Below are positions 25,446 to 33,855 of a stretch of DNA of 64,000 nt, one piece after another. A program made the translations under genes and the position numbers. Location: the NCBI RefSeq assembly GCF_006438875.1, contig NZ_RCZH01000001.1:425326-489325 (forward strand), written 5' to 3'. The DNA comes from Flavobacterium pectinovorum. GTDB taxonomy: Bacteria; Bacteroidota; Bacteroidia; Flavobacteriales; Flavobacteriaceae. The notes beneath the pieces are model-generated. The model searched no databases. It saw nothing but the letters and a program-made list of their open reading frames with translations, and had not been told where the DNA came from. Positions within the stretch are counted from its first letter, which is position 1; the number at the start of each line of letters is the position of its first letter.

Positions 25446-27866
25446 TTATCTCAAAACAGCTCCAATTTCAGTCTCAAAAGTTTGTTGCAGTTTCGACATG
25501 ATTTTATCAATTTGAGAATCGGTAAGCGTTTTAGTATTGTCCTGAATTGTAAAACTCAAAGCATACGATTTTTTACCTTCCGGAAGTTTGTCACCTTCGT
25601 AAACATCAAATAAATTAACGTCTTTTAGAAGTGTTTTCTCCGTTTGTTTTGCCAAATTATAAATACGCTCATAAGTTGTACTATTATCGATTAGCAAGGC
25701 TAAATCTCTACGAACTTCAGGGTATTTAGGAATCTCTGTGTATTTAATTTTTCCGGTAATGATTTTCAGAACCAGATCCCAGTTGAAATCAGCAAAATAA
25801 ACATCTTGTTTGATTCCGAAATGTTTCAGGATTGATTTCTTAACCAGTCCAATTTCAACCAATGTATCATTGTTGTAGCAAATCGCTGTACCTTCTGAGA
25901 AAATATCAGTTTGTACGGGAGCATTTGTAATTTTCTCAATTCCCAAACGAGCAAGAATTGCTTTTACATATCCTTTCAATAAAAAGAAATCAGTTGGTTT
26001 TTGACCGTTTGTCCAGCTTTCTTTGTTTCTGTTACCAGAAATTAATAAAGTAAGGTGTTTGTGCTCTTCATATCCGTTAAGATATTTATGGTATGATTTT
26101 CCAAATTCAAACAATTTCAAATCAGAATTTCTTCTGTTGATATTATACGAAATAGCTTCTAAACCCGAAAACAATAATGATTGGCGCATTGTTGCCAAAT
26201 CACTGCTTAAAGGATTCAACATCGTAACATTGTGTTCTTCTTTTAATACAGTCGATAATTTCGCATAAGCGGCAGTTGTCAAAGAGTTTGCCATCATTTC
26301 ATGAAATCCCTGAGAATTCAATTGTCCGGCAATTACATTTTGAACTTTATAATCTTCTGTTCTTGGAGAATTTGCAACTGTAGCATTGAATTTTTTAGAG
26401 AATTCGATGTTGTTATAACCGTAAACTCTTAAAATTTCTTCGATCACATCAATTTCACGCTGAACATCAACACGGTAAGCCGGAATCGTCAATCCTAAAC
26501 CAGAATCAGAAACACTATTTACTTTAATATCTAATGAAACTAATATTTTCTTGATCGTGTCTTTTGGAATTTCCTGTCCGATAATTTTCGAAACATGGCT
26601 GAAATTCAATAAAACAGAAAAATCTTCTACTTTTTTAGGATAAACCTCTACAACATCAGATGTTAATTTTCCGCCCGCAACTTCCTGAATTAAAAGCGCA
26701 GCACGTTTTAAGGCATATTCAGTAATAGTTGGATCAATTCCTCTTTCATATCTAAAAGAAGCATCAGTGTTCAATTGATGTCTTTTGGCAGTTTTACGAA
26801 TGCTAACAGCGTCAAAATAAGCACTTTCTAAGAATATAGAAGTTGTTCCTTCCGTAACACCGGATTTTTTTCCACCAAAAACACCTGCAATAGCAAGCGG
26901 TCCTTTTTCGTCACAAATCATTAAATCCTCTTTGTGCAATGTTCTTTCAACATCGTCTAAAGTGATGAATTTTGTGCCTTCCGGAAGTGTTTTTACGATA
27001 ATTTTTCCGTTTATTTTTGCAGCATCAAAAGCGTGCAAAGGTTGTCCTAATTCGTGTAAAACATAATTAGTAACGTCAACAACATTATTTCTTGGAGTTA
27101 ATCCAATAGCTTTCAAACGATCTTGTAACCAGCTTGGAGATTCATGTACAGAAATTCCGGAAATGGTAACACCACAATATCTAGGCGCCAATAAAGGCTC
27201 TTCAACATTCACATCAATTTTTAAAGTACGCATTTCTACTCTAAAATTACTTACAGATGGTGTAATCAATTCGATATTTACACCGCGTTGCAGCATTCCG
27301 GCTCTTAAATCACGAGCTGTACCAAAATGGCTCATTGCATCTGCACGGTTTGGAGTTAATCCAATTTCGAAAACTTCATCATTAGCAATTTGAAATACTT
27401 CAGAAGCAGCCGTTCCCGGTACCAAAGCATCATCCAGAACCATGATTCCGTCGTGGCTTGTACCAAGACCTAATTCATCTTCGGCACAAATCATTCCATG
27501 ACTTTCCATTCCGCGAATTTTTCCTTTTTTAATGGTAAATTCACCACCGTCTTTATCATATAAAATGGTTCCAATAGTGGCAACAGGCACTTTTTGTCCT
27601 GCAGCAACATTTGCAGCGCCGCAAACAATTTGTATAGGAGCTTCTAAACCAATATTTACTGTTGTAACATTTAATCTGTCAGCATCAGGGTGTTTTTCGC
27701 AAGTAAGTACGTGTCCTACAACAACTCCTTCTAAACCGCCTTTAACCGATTGGTATTTTTCGACAACTTCTACTTCAAGACCTAAATCTGTAAGTAATTC
27801 TGAAGTTTGCTCCGATGTCCAGTCTGTTTTAATGAATTGTTTTAACCAGTTGTAAGATATTTTCAT
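25446..27866 (-). CDS. pheT: Phenylalanine--tRNA ligase beta subunit
   Basis: An 806-residue subunit of the (alpha-beta)2 PheRS that charges tRNA-Phe and edits Tyr-tRNA-Phe. Domains in order: an N-terminal EMAP/OB-type tRNA-binding domain (VVGHVLTCEKHPDADRLNV), the B3/B4 editing domain, B5 (SKIIGQEIP), the catalytic-like core and the C-terminal FDX-ACB anticodon-binding domain (YPEVRRDLALLID). The start is ATG 27866 (MKISYNWLKQF), the family's usual first residues. An upstream ATG at 27899 adds 11 atypical residues and overlaps the -7 box. pheS is not in the window, as is usual in Bacteroidota. Confidence 0.96.
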   Translation of the reverse strand: MKISYNWLKQFIKTDWTSEQTSELLTDLGLEVEVVEKYQSVKGGLEGVVVGHVLTCEKHPDADRLNVTTVNIGLEAPIQIVCGAANVAAGQKVPVATIGTILYDKDGGEFTIKKGKIRGMESHGMICAEDELGLGTSHDGIMVLDDALVPGTAASEVFQIANDEVFEIGLTPNRADAMSHFGTARDLRAGMLQRGVNIELITPSVSNFRVEMRTLKIDVNVEEPLLAPRYCGVTISGISVHESPSWLQDRLKAIGLTPRNNVVDVTNYVLHELGQPLHAFDAAKINGKIIVKTLPEGTKFITLDDVERTLHKEDLMICDEKGPLAIAGVFGGKKSGVTEGTTSIFLESAYFDAVSIRKTAKRHQLNTDASFRYERGIDPTITEYALKRAALLIQEVAGGKLTSDVVEVYPKKVEDFSVLLNFSHVSKIIGQEIPKDTIKKILVSLDIKVNSVSDSGLGLTIPAYRVDVQREIDVIEEILRVYGYNNIEFSKKFNATVANSPRTEDYKVQNVIAGQLNSQGFHEMMANSLTTAAYAKLSTVLKEEHNVTMLNPLSSDLATMRQSLLFSGLEAISYNINRRNSDLKLFEFGKSYHKYLNGYEEHKHLTLLISGNRNKESWTNGQKPTDFFLLKGYVKAILARLGIEKITNAPVQTDIFSEGTAICYNNDTLVEIGLVKKSILKHFGIKQDVYFADFNWDLVLKIITGKIKYTEIPKYPEVRRDLALLIDNSTTYERIYNLAKQTEKTLLKDVNLFDVYEGDKLPEGKKSYALSFTIQDNTKTLTDSQIDKIMSKLQQTFETEIGAVLR

Positions 27867-27896
27867 GTGTAACTTTATTATTCTTGTATGAGGATA

Positions 27897-27904
27897 CAAA
27901 TATA
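27897..27904 (-). promoter_or_regulatory. -7 promoter element of pheT
   Basis: Plus CAAATATA, minus TATATTTG, a perfect TAnnTTTG about 30 bp before the pheT ATG at 27866. The -33 box is weak. The rest of the 276-bp gap to 28143 holds only the ALDH promoter below. Confidence 0.45.
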
Positions 27905-28110
27905 AGGATTGCGTGTTGTAGTAAGAAAGAATTTATTTGGTTTTTTCAAGCTGTTTTTAATTTGGATAAAAATTCCTGATATTGAGTATTTTGCATTTTT
28001 ACCACTACTATTTTATTAATTAAGTATTAAAAGTTGGTTATAAAAACGAATTTGTAATTTTTGTGCTATTGGATGACTGAAAAGTGCTATTCTGTGTCGA
28101 ATTATGAAGG

Positions 28111-28118
28111 TAAATTTG
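28111..28118 (+). promoter_or_regulatory. -7 promoter element of the aldehyde dehydrogenase gene
   Basis: TAAATTTG, 24 bp before the ATG at 28143. There is no clear -33 TTTG, which fits a promoter dependent on an activator such as the nearby AraC protein. Confidence 0.4.
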
Positions 28119-28142
28119 AAATGAATCAAAAAAAAATATCTT

Positions 28143-29648
28143 ATGAGCACAACCGCACAAAGACCTGAATTTAAGGCAAAATATGATAATTACATCAACG
28201 GAAAATTTACTGCGCCTGTAAAAGGGGAGTATTTTGATGTTATTTCTCCAATTGATGGAAAAGTATTTACAAAAGCCGCACATTCAGGCAAAGAAGATTT
28301 AGAATTGGCTGTTGATGCAGCCTACGAAGCATTTAAAAGCTGGGGAAAAACCTCTGTAACCGAAAGAAGTATTTTATTAAATAAGATTGCACAAAAAATA
28401 GAAGATAATCTCGAATATATTGCGACCGTAGAAACGATTGATAACGGAAAACCAATCAGAGAAACGCTTGCCGCTGATATTCCCTTGGCGATTGATCATT
28501 TTAGATATTTTGCCGGAGTAATTCGCGCCGAGGAAAGTTCGATTGCAGAATTGGATTCTCAAACGGTTTCAATTGCTTTTAGCGAACCATTAGGTGTCGT
28601 TGCGCAAATTATTCCGTGGAATTTCCCCATTTTAATGGCGGTTTGGAAAATTGCTCCGGCACTTGCAGCAGGAAATACAATTGTATTAAAACCGGCAGAA
28701 AGCACGCCAATTTCCATTTTAGTTTTAATGGAATTGATTGGAGATATTCTTCCTCCGGGAGTTTTAAATATTGTAAATGGTTTTGGTGCTGAGCTTGGAC
28801 GTCCGTTAGTGACAAACAAAAAAGTTTCTAAAGCCGCATTTACGGGTTCTACCACCACAGGACGTTTGGTGATGCAATATGCTACCGAAAATATTATTCC
28901 GGTTACGCTTGAACTTGGCGGGAAATCACCAAATATTTTCTTCCCATCTGTTGCAGATCATGACGATGACTTTTTTGATAAAGCGATTGAAGGTGCTGTT
29001 CTTTTTGCCTTAAATCAGGGAGAAATATGTACTTGTCCGTCAAGATTATTAATTCACGAAGATATTTATGAAAAATTTATCGCTAAAGTAATCGAAAGAA
29101 CCGAAGCTATTATTGCAGGAAATCCGTTGGATAAGTCAACTATGATTGGTGCACAGACATCGTTAGTTCAGAAAGAAAAAATCATGTCGTACATTAAACT
29201 TGGAAAAGAAGAAGGTGCAGAATTATTAACCGGAGGTGATGAAAATCATTTGGGAGGAGATCTTGAAGGCGGTTATTATATCAAGCCAACATTATTTAAA
29301 GGACATAACAAAATGAGAATTTTTCAGGAAGAAATTTTTGGACCGGTTCTCGCTGTTACAACTTTTAAAACCACTGAAGAAGCTATTGAAATCGCCAATG
29401 ATACGATGTATGGTTTAGGAGCCGGAGTTTGGACGCGCGATGCGCATGAAATTTATCAGGTTCCAAGAGCGATTCAGTCCGGTCGTGTATGGATTAATCA
29501 ATATCATTCTTATCCTGCAGGAGCGCCTTTTGGAGGTTATAAACAATCCGGAATTGGCCGCGAAAATCACAAAATGATGCTTGGACAATATCGCCAGACA
29601 AAAAATATGCTAATTTCTTATGATAAAAAGAAGTTAGGTTTCTTTTAA
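28143..29648 (+). CDS. NAD-dependent aldehyde dehydrogenase
   Basis: A 501-residue tetrameric-type ALDH that oxidises aldehydes to acids. Visible are the NAD-binding FTGSTTTGR segment, the general base Glu in [11 protein letters not shown], the nucleophile Cys in [12 protein letters not shown], and the C-terminal [15 protein letters not shown]. Length is normal. Close relatives (AcoD/ExaC-like) act on acetaldehyde and other short aldehydes. A DUF779 gene follows and an AraC regulator lies beyond, the same trio seen with acetaldehyde dehydrogenases elsewhere. Confidence 0.95.
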   Translation: MSTTAQRPEFKAKYDNYINGKFTAPVKGEYFDVISPIDGKVFTKAAHSGKEDLELAVDAAYEAFKSWGKTSVTERSILLNKIAQKIEDNLEYIATVETIDNGKPIRETLAADIPLAIDHFRYFAGVIRAEESSIAELDSQTVSIAFSEPLGVVAQIIPWNFPILMAVWKIAPALAAGNTIVLKPAESTPISILVLMELIGDILPPGVLNIVNGFGAELGRPLVTNKKVSKAAFTGSTTTGRLVMQYATENIIPVTLELGGKSPNIFFPSVADHDDDFFDKAIEGAVLFALNQGEICTCPSRLLIHEDIYEKFIAKVIERTEAIIAGNPLDKSTMIGAQTSLVQKEKIMSYIKLGKEEGAELLTGGDENHLGGDLEGGYYIKPTLFKGHNKMRIFQEEIFGPVLAVTTFKTTEEAIEIANDTMYGLGAGVWTRDAHEIYQVPRAIQSGRVWINQYHSYPAGAPFGGYKQSGIGRENHKMMLGQYRQTKNMLISYDKKKLGFF

Positions 29649-29667
29649 TTGGTTAATTGTTGGTTCG

Positions 29668-29698
29668 AAAAGGTAAGTTTCTGACTTACCTTTTTTTT
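29668..29698 (+). terminator. Hairpin between ALDH and DUF779 genes
   Basis: AAAAGGTAAGT/ACTTACCTTTT, an 11-bp stem with a 5-nt loop and a run of T. It looks like an intrinsic terminator, so DUF779 would be expressed by read-through at a lower level, or from its own promoter. Confidence 0.75.
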
Positions 29699-29724
29699 GT
29701 AAATTTAATTTAAAGGAAAATGTC

Positions 29725-30099
29725 ATGATAAAGAGAATTGATGCCACCGATAAAGCCATTGAACTGATTAAAATATTAAAAGAAAAACACGGAGATTTAA
29801 TGTTTTATCAAGCCGGAGGATGTTGCGAAGGAACACAACCGCAATGTTTTGAAAAAGGCGGTTATTACCAAAGAATGGGGGACGTTTGTATTGGTACTAT
29901 TGAAGATACAGAATTCTGGGTCGATAAAGATTTATTCGAATATTGGAAACATGCCCATTTTACATTAACTGTAATTGATGCTTTTGGAGTAGGAGGTTTT
30001 TCATTGGAAACACCTTTAAAAAAAACATTCCAAATTGAATATCGAATTTTTACCGAAGAAGAGGAAAAGGATTTAGAACCGGTTAGTTTTATTAAGTAA
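29725..30099 (+). CDS. DUF779 family protein, ALDH partner
   Basis: A 124-residue protein of the DUF779 family, recognised by FYQAGGCCEGTQPQCF and the VDAFGVGGFSLE segment (here VIDAFGVGGFSLE). DUF779 genes almost always sit beside acetaldehyde dehydrogenase genes. Their biochemical role is unknown, and the paired cysteines suggest metal or redox chemistry. It lies 76 bp after the ALDH gene with a terminator-like hairpin between, and a duplicated REP region follows. Confidence 0.92.
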   Translation: MIKRIDATDKAIELIKILKEKHGDLMFYQAGGCCEGTQPQCFEKGGYYQRMGDVCIGTIEDTEFWVDKDLFEYWKHAHFTLTVIDAFGVGGFSLETPLKKTFQIEYRIFTEEEEKDLEPVSFIK

Positions 30100-30587
30100 G
30101 GTTCAAAGGGACAAAGGTTCTGAGGGACAAAGGTTCTGAGGGACAAAGGTTTTAATACGCAAAAATTGACCGTAGAGACGCACAGCAGTGCGTCTAACAT
30201 ATGATTATAGAAAATTGGCATGGATAATTGGAGCCGAGACGCACTGCTGTGCGCCTCTACGATAGACGTTGTAAATATAAATGTAAAGAAAAAAATCCTA
30301 AAAAAATCCTTTATCTCTGAACGTTTGCACCTTTGTTGTGGGTAGTTTTAATACGCAAAAATTGACCGTAGAGACGCACAGCAGTGCGTCTAACATATGA
30401 TTATAGAAAATTTGGTATGGATAATTGAAACCGAGACGCACTGCTGTGCGTCTCTACGATAAACGTTGCGAAATAAACGTTGTGAAAAAAAAATGAAATA
30501 AATGTTATAAGATAAACGTTGCAAAATGACAGTTAGAAAAAACTTTGTCTCTTTGAACCTCAGAACCTCAGAACCTCAGAACCTTCC
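30100..30587. repeat. Gene-free region with two copies of a REP-pair unit
   Basis: Two ~122-bp direct copies, 30149-30271 and 30345-30468, each contain an inverted pair of REP sequences. A REP is CGTAG plus the hairpin AGACGCAC-AGCA-GTGCGTCT. REPs lie at 30171-30195, 30236-30261 (one mismatch), 30367-30391 and 30433-30458. The same REP pair occurs inside the transposase gene at 46369-46470. Before and after lie short tandem repeats (GGTTCTGAGGGACAAA at 30109-30150; CAGAACCT at 30558-30582). Confidence 0.85.
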
Positions 30588-31511
30588 TCAATTAACATAC
30601 AACAACTGATATTGTTTAGGAGTAATTCCTTCATGTTTTTTGAATAATCGTATAAAGTAATTCGCATCTTCAAAACCGGATAAATAACAAACTTCATTAA
30701 TTTGAATTCCGGGATTTCTGAGGAGTTTTTTGGCGTGTTTTATTTTTTCGCTCAAAATATACTCAATCGGACTCATTCCTAATTCTCTTTTAAAGAAGCG
30801 GTAGAAAGAAGCAGAACTCATACAGGCTTTATCGCTCAAGCTTTTCAGGTTTATATTTTCCTTCAAATTAAGTTTGATAAATTCCGTAACCTCAAAAATT
30901 GGATTGTTTGCGTGAACGGTGACTCCGTCGTCAATAGATTTTATGGTTTGCGTTTGGATAATTCGGATTAGTAATTCCTGCAATGTCAAATCTGCCAAAG
31001 CGTCTTTGGTGATCGAAGTACTCATACATTCCTTGATAAGTTTGTTGATTGTTGTGGCGAGATCGACATTGTTATAGAAGAAATAATTCTGATGATTTAA
31101 TTGCCAGAAAACATCATTTCCTTCTTTAGGATATCGTTCGTTCAGGAAATTTAAAGTATCGGTTATTTTTGCTTTATCAATTGCCAGAGCAAGACATTGC
31201 GTTGGATTTTCTCTGGATGCTTCCGGAAAATCAATTTTCATTTCGATATTCGAAGGAATAACAACCGTTTCTCCAGGCAAATAATCAAATCCGGGTTCAT
31301 CAAAAAGATGCATTATTTTTTTACCTCTTAACATACTGGTAACCACAAAATCGTTAAATTTCAGCGGAACCAATGTAGAAGATTCGTAGGTTTCAAAAAT
31401 ATTTAATTCACAATGATTCAGCGTGTAAACGCTTCTGTTTTCTACAAGTGTCTTTAATGATTTTTCATTTGATAAATGAGGGGGATGAATTAAAACACGT
31501 TGATTATTCAT
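30588..31511 (-). CDS. AraC family transcriptional regulator
   Basis: A 307-residue regulator. The N-terminal ~190 residues are an AraC_binding_2-type sensing domain (SSTLVPLKFNDFVVTSML, MHLFDEPGFDYLPGETVVIP). The C-terminal HTH pair reads SLSDKACMSSASFYRFFKRE and INEVCYLSGFEDANYFIRLF. It is convergent with the ALDH/DUF779 pair across a REP cluster. The same association occurs with acetaldehyde-responsive activators of ALDH genes, so that is its likely target. Confidence 0.92.
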   Translation of the reverse strand: MNNQRVLIHPPHLSNEKSLKTLVENRSVYTLNHCELNIFETYESSTLVPLKFNDFVVTSMLRGKKIMHLFDEPGFDYLPGETVVIPSNIEMKIDFPEASRENPTQCLALAIDKAKITDTLNFLNERYPKEGNDVFWQLNHQNYFFYNNVDLATTINKLIKECMSTSITKDALADLTLQELLIRIIQTQTIKSIDDGVTVHANNPIFEVTEFIKLNLKENINLKSLSDKACMSSASFYRFFKRELGMSPIEYILSEKIKHAKKLLRNPGIQINEVCYLSGFEDANYFIRLFKKHEGITPKQYQLLYVN

Positions 31512-31583
31512 TGTAATTAAATTTTAAGTGTAGACTTTAAATTTAATGAAAAATAATATAAGAACCTTATATTTAACGTTTTA

Positions 31584-32447
31584 TTAAATCAGTTCTTCGA
31601 CGTGTTTTTTAATGTTTTCGGCAATCTTTTTTGTTGGTAAATCATTCTCATCATTACCAAACGGATCTTCAATTTCTTCGGCAATAAGCTCTAAACTTGC
31701 CAGTACATAAAAAATAAAAACAACTACGGGAGCTACAAGATATCCTAAACTAACCGAATAACCAAATGGCAATGTCATGGTATAAAAGAAAATGAATTTT
31801 TTTATAAAAGCACTGTAAGAGTAGGGAATAGGAGTGTTTTTTATTCGCTCACAAGCACCGCAAATATCTGTAAAAGCTTGTAGTTCTTCGTTTAAAATAA
31901 TAAGCTGATCTCCGCTTATTTTTTTTGCATCATACAAATCAGTGATTTTATGATACATAATTCTTTTTATCTGATTTGGCTTATGTTTATGATGGTCAAT
32001 TTCCAGATCAACATCTTCAAAAAGCTGTTTGCCGGTATCATCATCATGAAGATGTTTGTGAAGAATTGAAGCATATGCAGGAATAAACTTTCTAAAGAAT
32101 TTACGATCATTTTCGTCCTTTAAAATTGCCGAGAGTTTAATCGCCAGATTGCGGCTATTGTTTACAAGACCGCCCCATAATTTACGTCCTTCCCACCAAC
32201 GATCATAAGCGGTATTGGTTCTAAAAACAAGCAATAACGAAATTACAAAACCTAACATTCCGTGCATTATTGGAATATTATGGATATAATCATTTTTACC
32301 AATCTTGAAATAAGAAACTTCAAGATATCCAATAAGAGCAGAATAAATTCCGATGGCAATCATTATCGGAAACAGTTTTCTAACGGTATCCGATTTATGA
32401 AAATGGAAGATAAAAGTAAACCAATCTTTGGTATTGTACGAGATCAT
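31584..32447 (-). CDS. Bestrophin-like anion channel protein
   Basis: A 287-residue inner-membrane protein of the bacterial bestrophin family (RFP-TM/UPF0187). Visible marks are FRTNTAYDRWWEGRKLWG and NLAIKLSAIL, with the paired helices FPIMIAIGIYSALIG at the start and LVAPVVVFIFYVLASLELIA near the C-terminus, ending in EEIEDPFGNDENDLP. Bestrophins form pentameric ion channels. Whether this one passes anions or cations cannot be read. A promoter-like box lies in the 28-bp gap behind the TolC gene. Confidence 0.92.
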   Translation of the reverse strand: MISYNTKDWFTFIFHFHKSDTVRKLFPIMIAIGIYSALIGYLEVSYFKIGKNDYIHNIPIMHGMLGFVISLLLVFRTNTAYDRWWEGRKLWGGLVNNSRNLAIKLSAILKDENDRKFFRKFIPAYASILHKHLHDDDTGKQLFEDVDLEIDHHKHKPNQIKRIMYHKITDLYDAKKISGDQLIILNEELQAFTDICGACERIKNTPIPYSYSAFIKKFIFFYTMTLPFGYSVSLGYLVAPVVVFIFYVLASLELIAEEIEDPFGNDENDLPTKKIAENIKKHVEELI

Positions 32448-32464
32448 TTATATTTGTTTTGAAA

Positions 32465-32472
32465 CAAATTTA
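32465..32472 (-). promoter_or_regulatory. -7 promoter element of the bestrophin gene
   Basis: Plus CAAATTTA, minus TAAATTTG, 18 bp before the bestrophin ATG at 32447. It suggests separate transcription from the RND operon upstream. Confidence 0.4.
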
Positions 32473-32474
32473 AT

Positions 32475-33785
32475 TTAAAAATTAATATTTCCAGCTAATT
32501 CTTTCAAGGCAATTTCAGATAATTTTGCCTCGTATTGAGCGTTGCTGTAACGAACTTTTGCGTTGACGTAATTTAGCTGAGCCGTTCTGAAATCGAGCGT
32601 TGTGATCGTTCCAATTCTAAATTTATCTAAGGTAATGTCCAGATTTTGTTTTGCAATTGCTTGATTGTCTTCTTCTAAACCTATTAATTCCAGATTGGTT
32701 AAATACGTTTGAAATGCGGTACTTAATTGTGTATTCAAAATCATATTTTGCTGATCAATTGCAATTTGAGAATTCTCAATTTCCAGTTTTGCTACCTTTT
32801 CATTTCGGTGTTGGTTAAAACCGTCAAAAACGTTTAACGTTGCGTTAAAACCGTAATTAAAACCTTTGGATGAAGCTGAACTTGTAAAACCTAAACTCGA
32901 TTGACTTTCGGTAAAATTATAGCCGGAAGTCAGGTTTACAACAGGATAACGATCTGCTTTTATTTGTTTAAGCTGCAATTCGGCAATTCGTTTATTGATG
33001 ACTTGAGATTCCAGACCCGGGTTTTGTTTCTGTGCCAAATCTATTAAATCAGCCAAAACTAACTTATCATCAACCTTAACCAAATCTGTTACCGTAAAGT
33101 TTATTTTTGCATCACGCGCTAAATATTGATTCAATAAAATCTTTGCATTTGCATACGATTCCTTTTGTCTTAATAAGGCAACCTGATCAGAATTTAAGTC
33201 AACCTGAGCATTTAAAACCTCAAGTTTTGAAGCTTTACCAATGCTGAAACGATTTTGTGCCAATGTTAATCTTTGTTTAGAAATTACAATTGTAGTGTCT
33301 AAAGCTGATAATTGGTGTTGCTGCTGCACTAAGTCATAATAGGCAGAATTTACCTGACCAATTTTCATCAGAATAGTTCTTTTTAATTCAGAATCACCTA
33401 GTCTTTGCAGCTCTTTTAATTGGTCTAATCTGGCAAACATTTTCATACCGTCAAAAACGGTCCAGCCTAAACTTACACCATAATTTAAGTTATTATTTTT
33501 GGCGTTGTTTAAGGATGTCGAAGTTCCATCCTGACGTGTTTGTGAAGAGTTTGTAATCCCGTTATTGTCCGTGATTGAAGCAGTCGCAGTTGGCAGCATT
33601 CCGGCGTTTCCAACGGTTACATTTGTTTCGCTGATTTTTGAATTATTCTTGGCGATCTTAATTTCAAAATTATTCTCCAAAGCTATTTTCATAGCATCTT
33701 CAATAGTCAGGACTTCTTGTGCATTCGTTTTTATGATGCAAAACAAGAATAATAGTACCGTATTGAATAAAATTTTAGTATTCAT
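32475..33785 (-). CDS. TolC family outer-membrane efflux protein
   Basis: A 436-residue outer-membrane channel of an RND pump. The signal peptide MNTKILFNTVLLFLFCII is followed by LTIEDAMKIALENNFEI, the standard TolC start, and two repeats of the helical hairpin and barrel strands (YGVSLGWTVFDG, FNYGFNATLNVFDGF). I take ATG 33785. The ATG at 33812 adds nine residues without purpose. It is the last gene of the adaptor-pump-channel operon, 70 bp behind the pump. Confidence 0.93.
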   Translation of the reverse strand: MNTKILFNTVLLFLFCIIKTNAQEVLTIEDAMKIALENNFEIKIAKNNSKISETNVTVGNAGMLPTATASITDNNGITNSSQTRQDGTSTSLNNAKNNNLNYGVSLGWTVFDGMKMFARLDQLKELQRLGDSELKRTILMKIGQVNSAYYDLVQQQHQLSALDTTIVISKQRLTLAQNRFSIGKASKLEVLNAQVDLNSDQVALLRQKESYANAKILLNQYLARDAKINFTVTDLVKVDDKLVLADLIDLAQKQNPGLESQVINKRIAELQLKQIKADRYPVVNLTSGYNFTESQSSLGFTSSASSKGFNYGFNATLNVFDGFNQHRNEKVAKLEIENSQIAIDQQNMILNTQLSTAFQTYLTNLELIGLEEDNQAIAKQNLDITLDKFRIGTITTLDFRTAQLNYVNAKVRYSNAQYEAKLSEIALKELAGNINF

Positions 33786-33855
33786 ATTAGTTTTCTTTTG
33801 CCATGAATTCACGAATTAATTTAAAAAAAAACGTGAATTCGTGGCTATATTTTTA

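Noticed and set aside
29865..30221. Minus-strand ORF of 118 codons over the DUF779 gene
   Set aside because: Shadow of the DUF779 coding sequence and of the first REP pair, with no coding-like features.
30100..30587. Possible CRISPR-like direct repeats
   Set aside because: The repeats are only two 122-bp units with internal hairpins and no unique spacers of regular length, and there are no cas genes. They are REP pairs.
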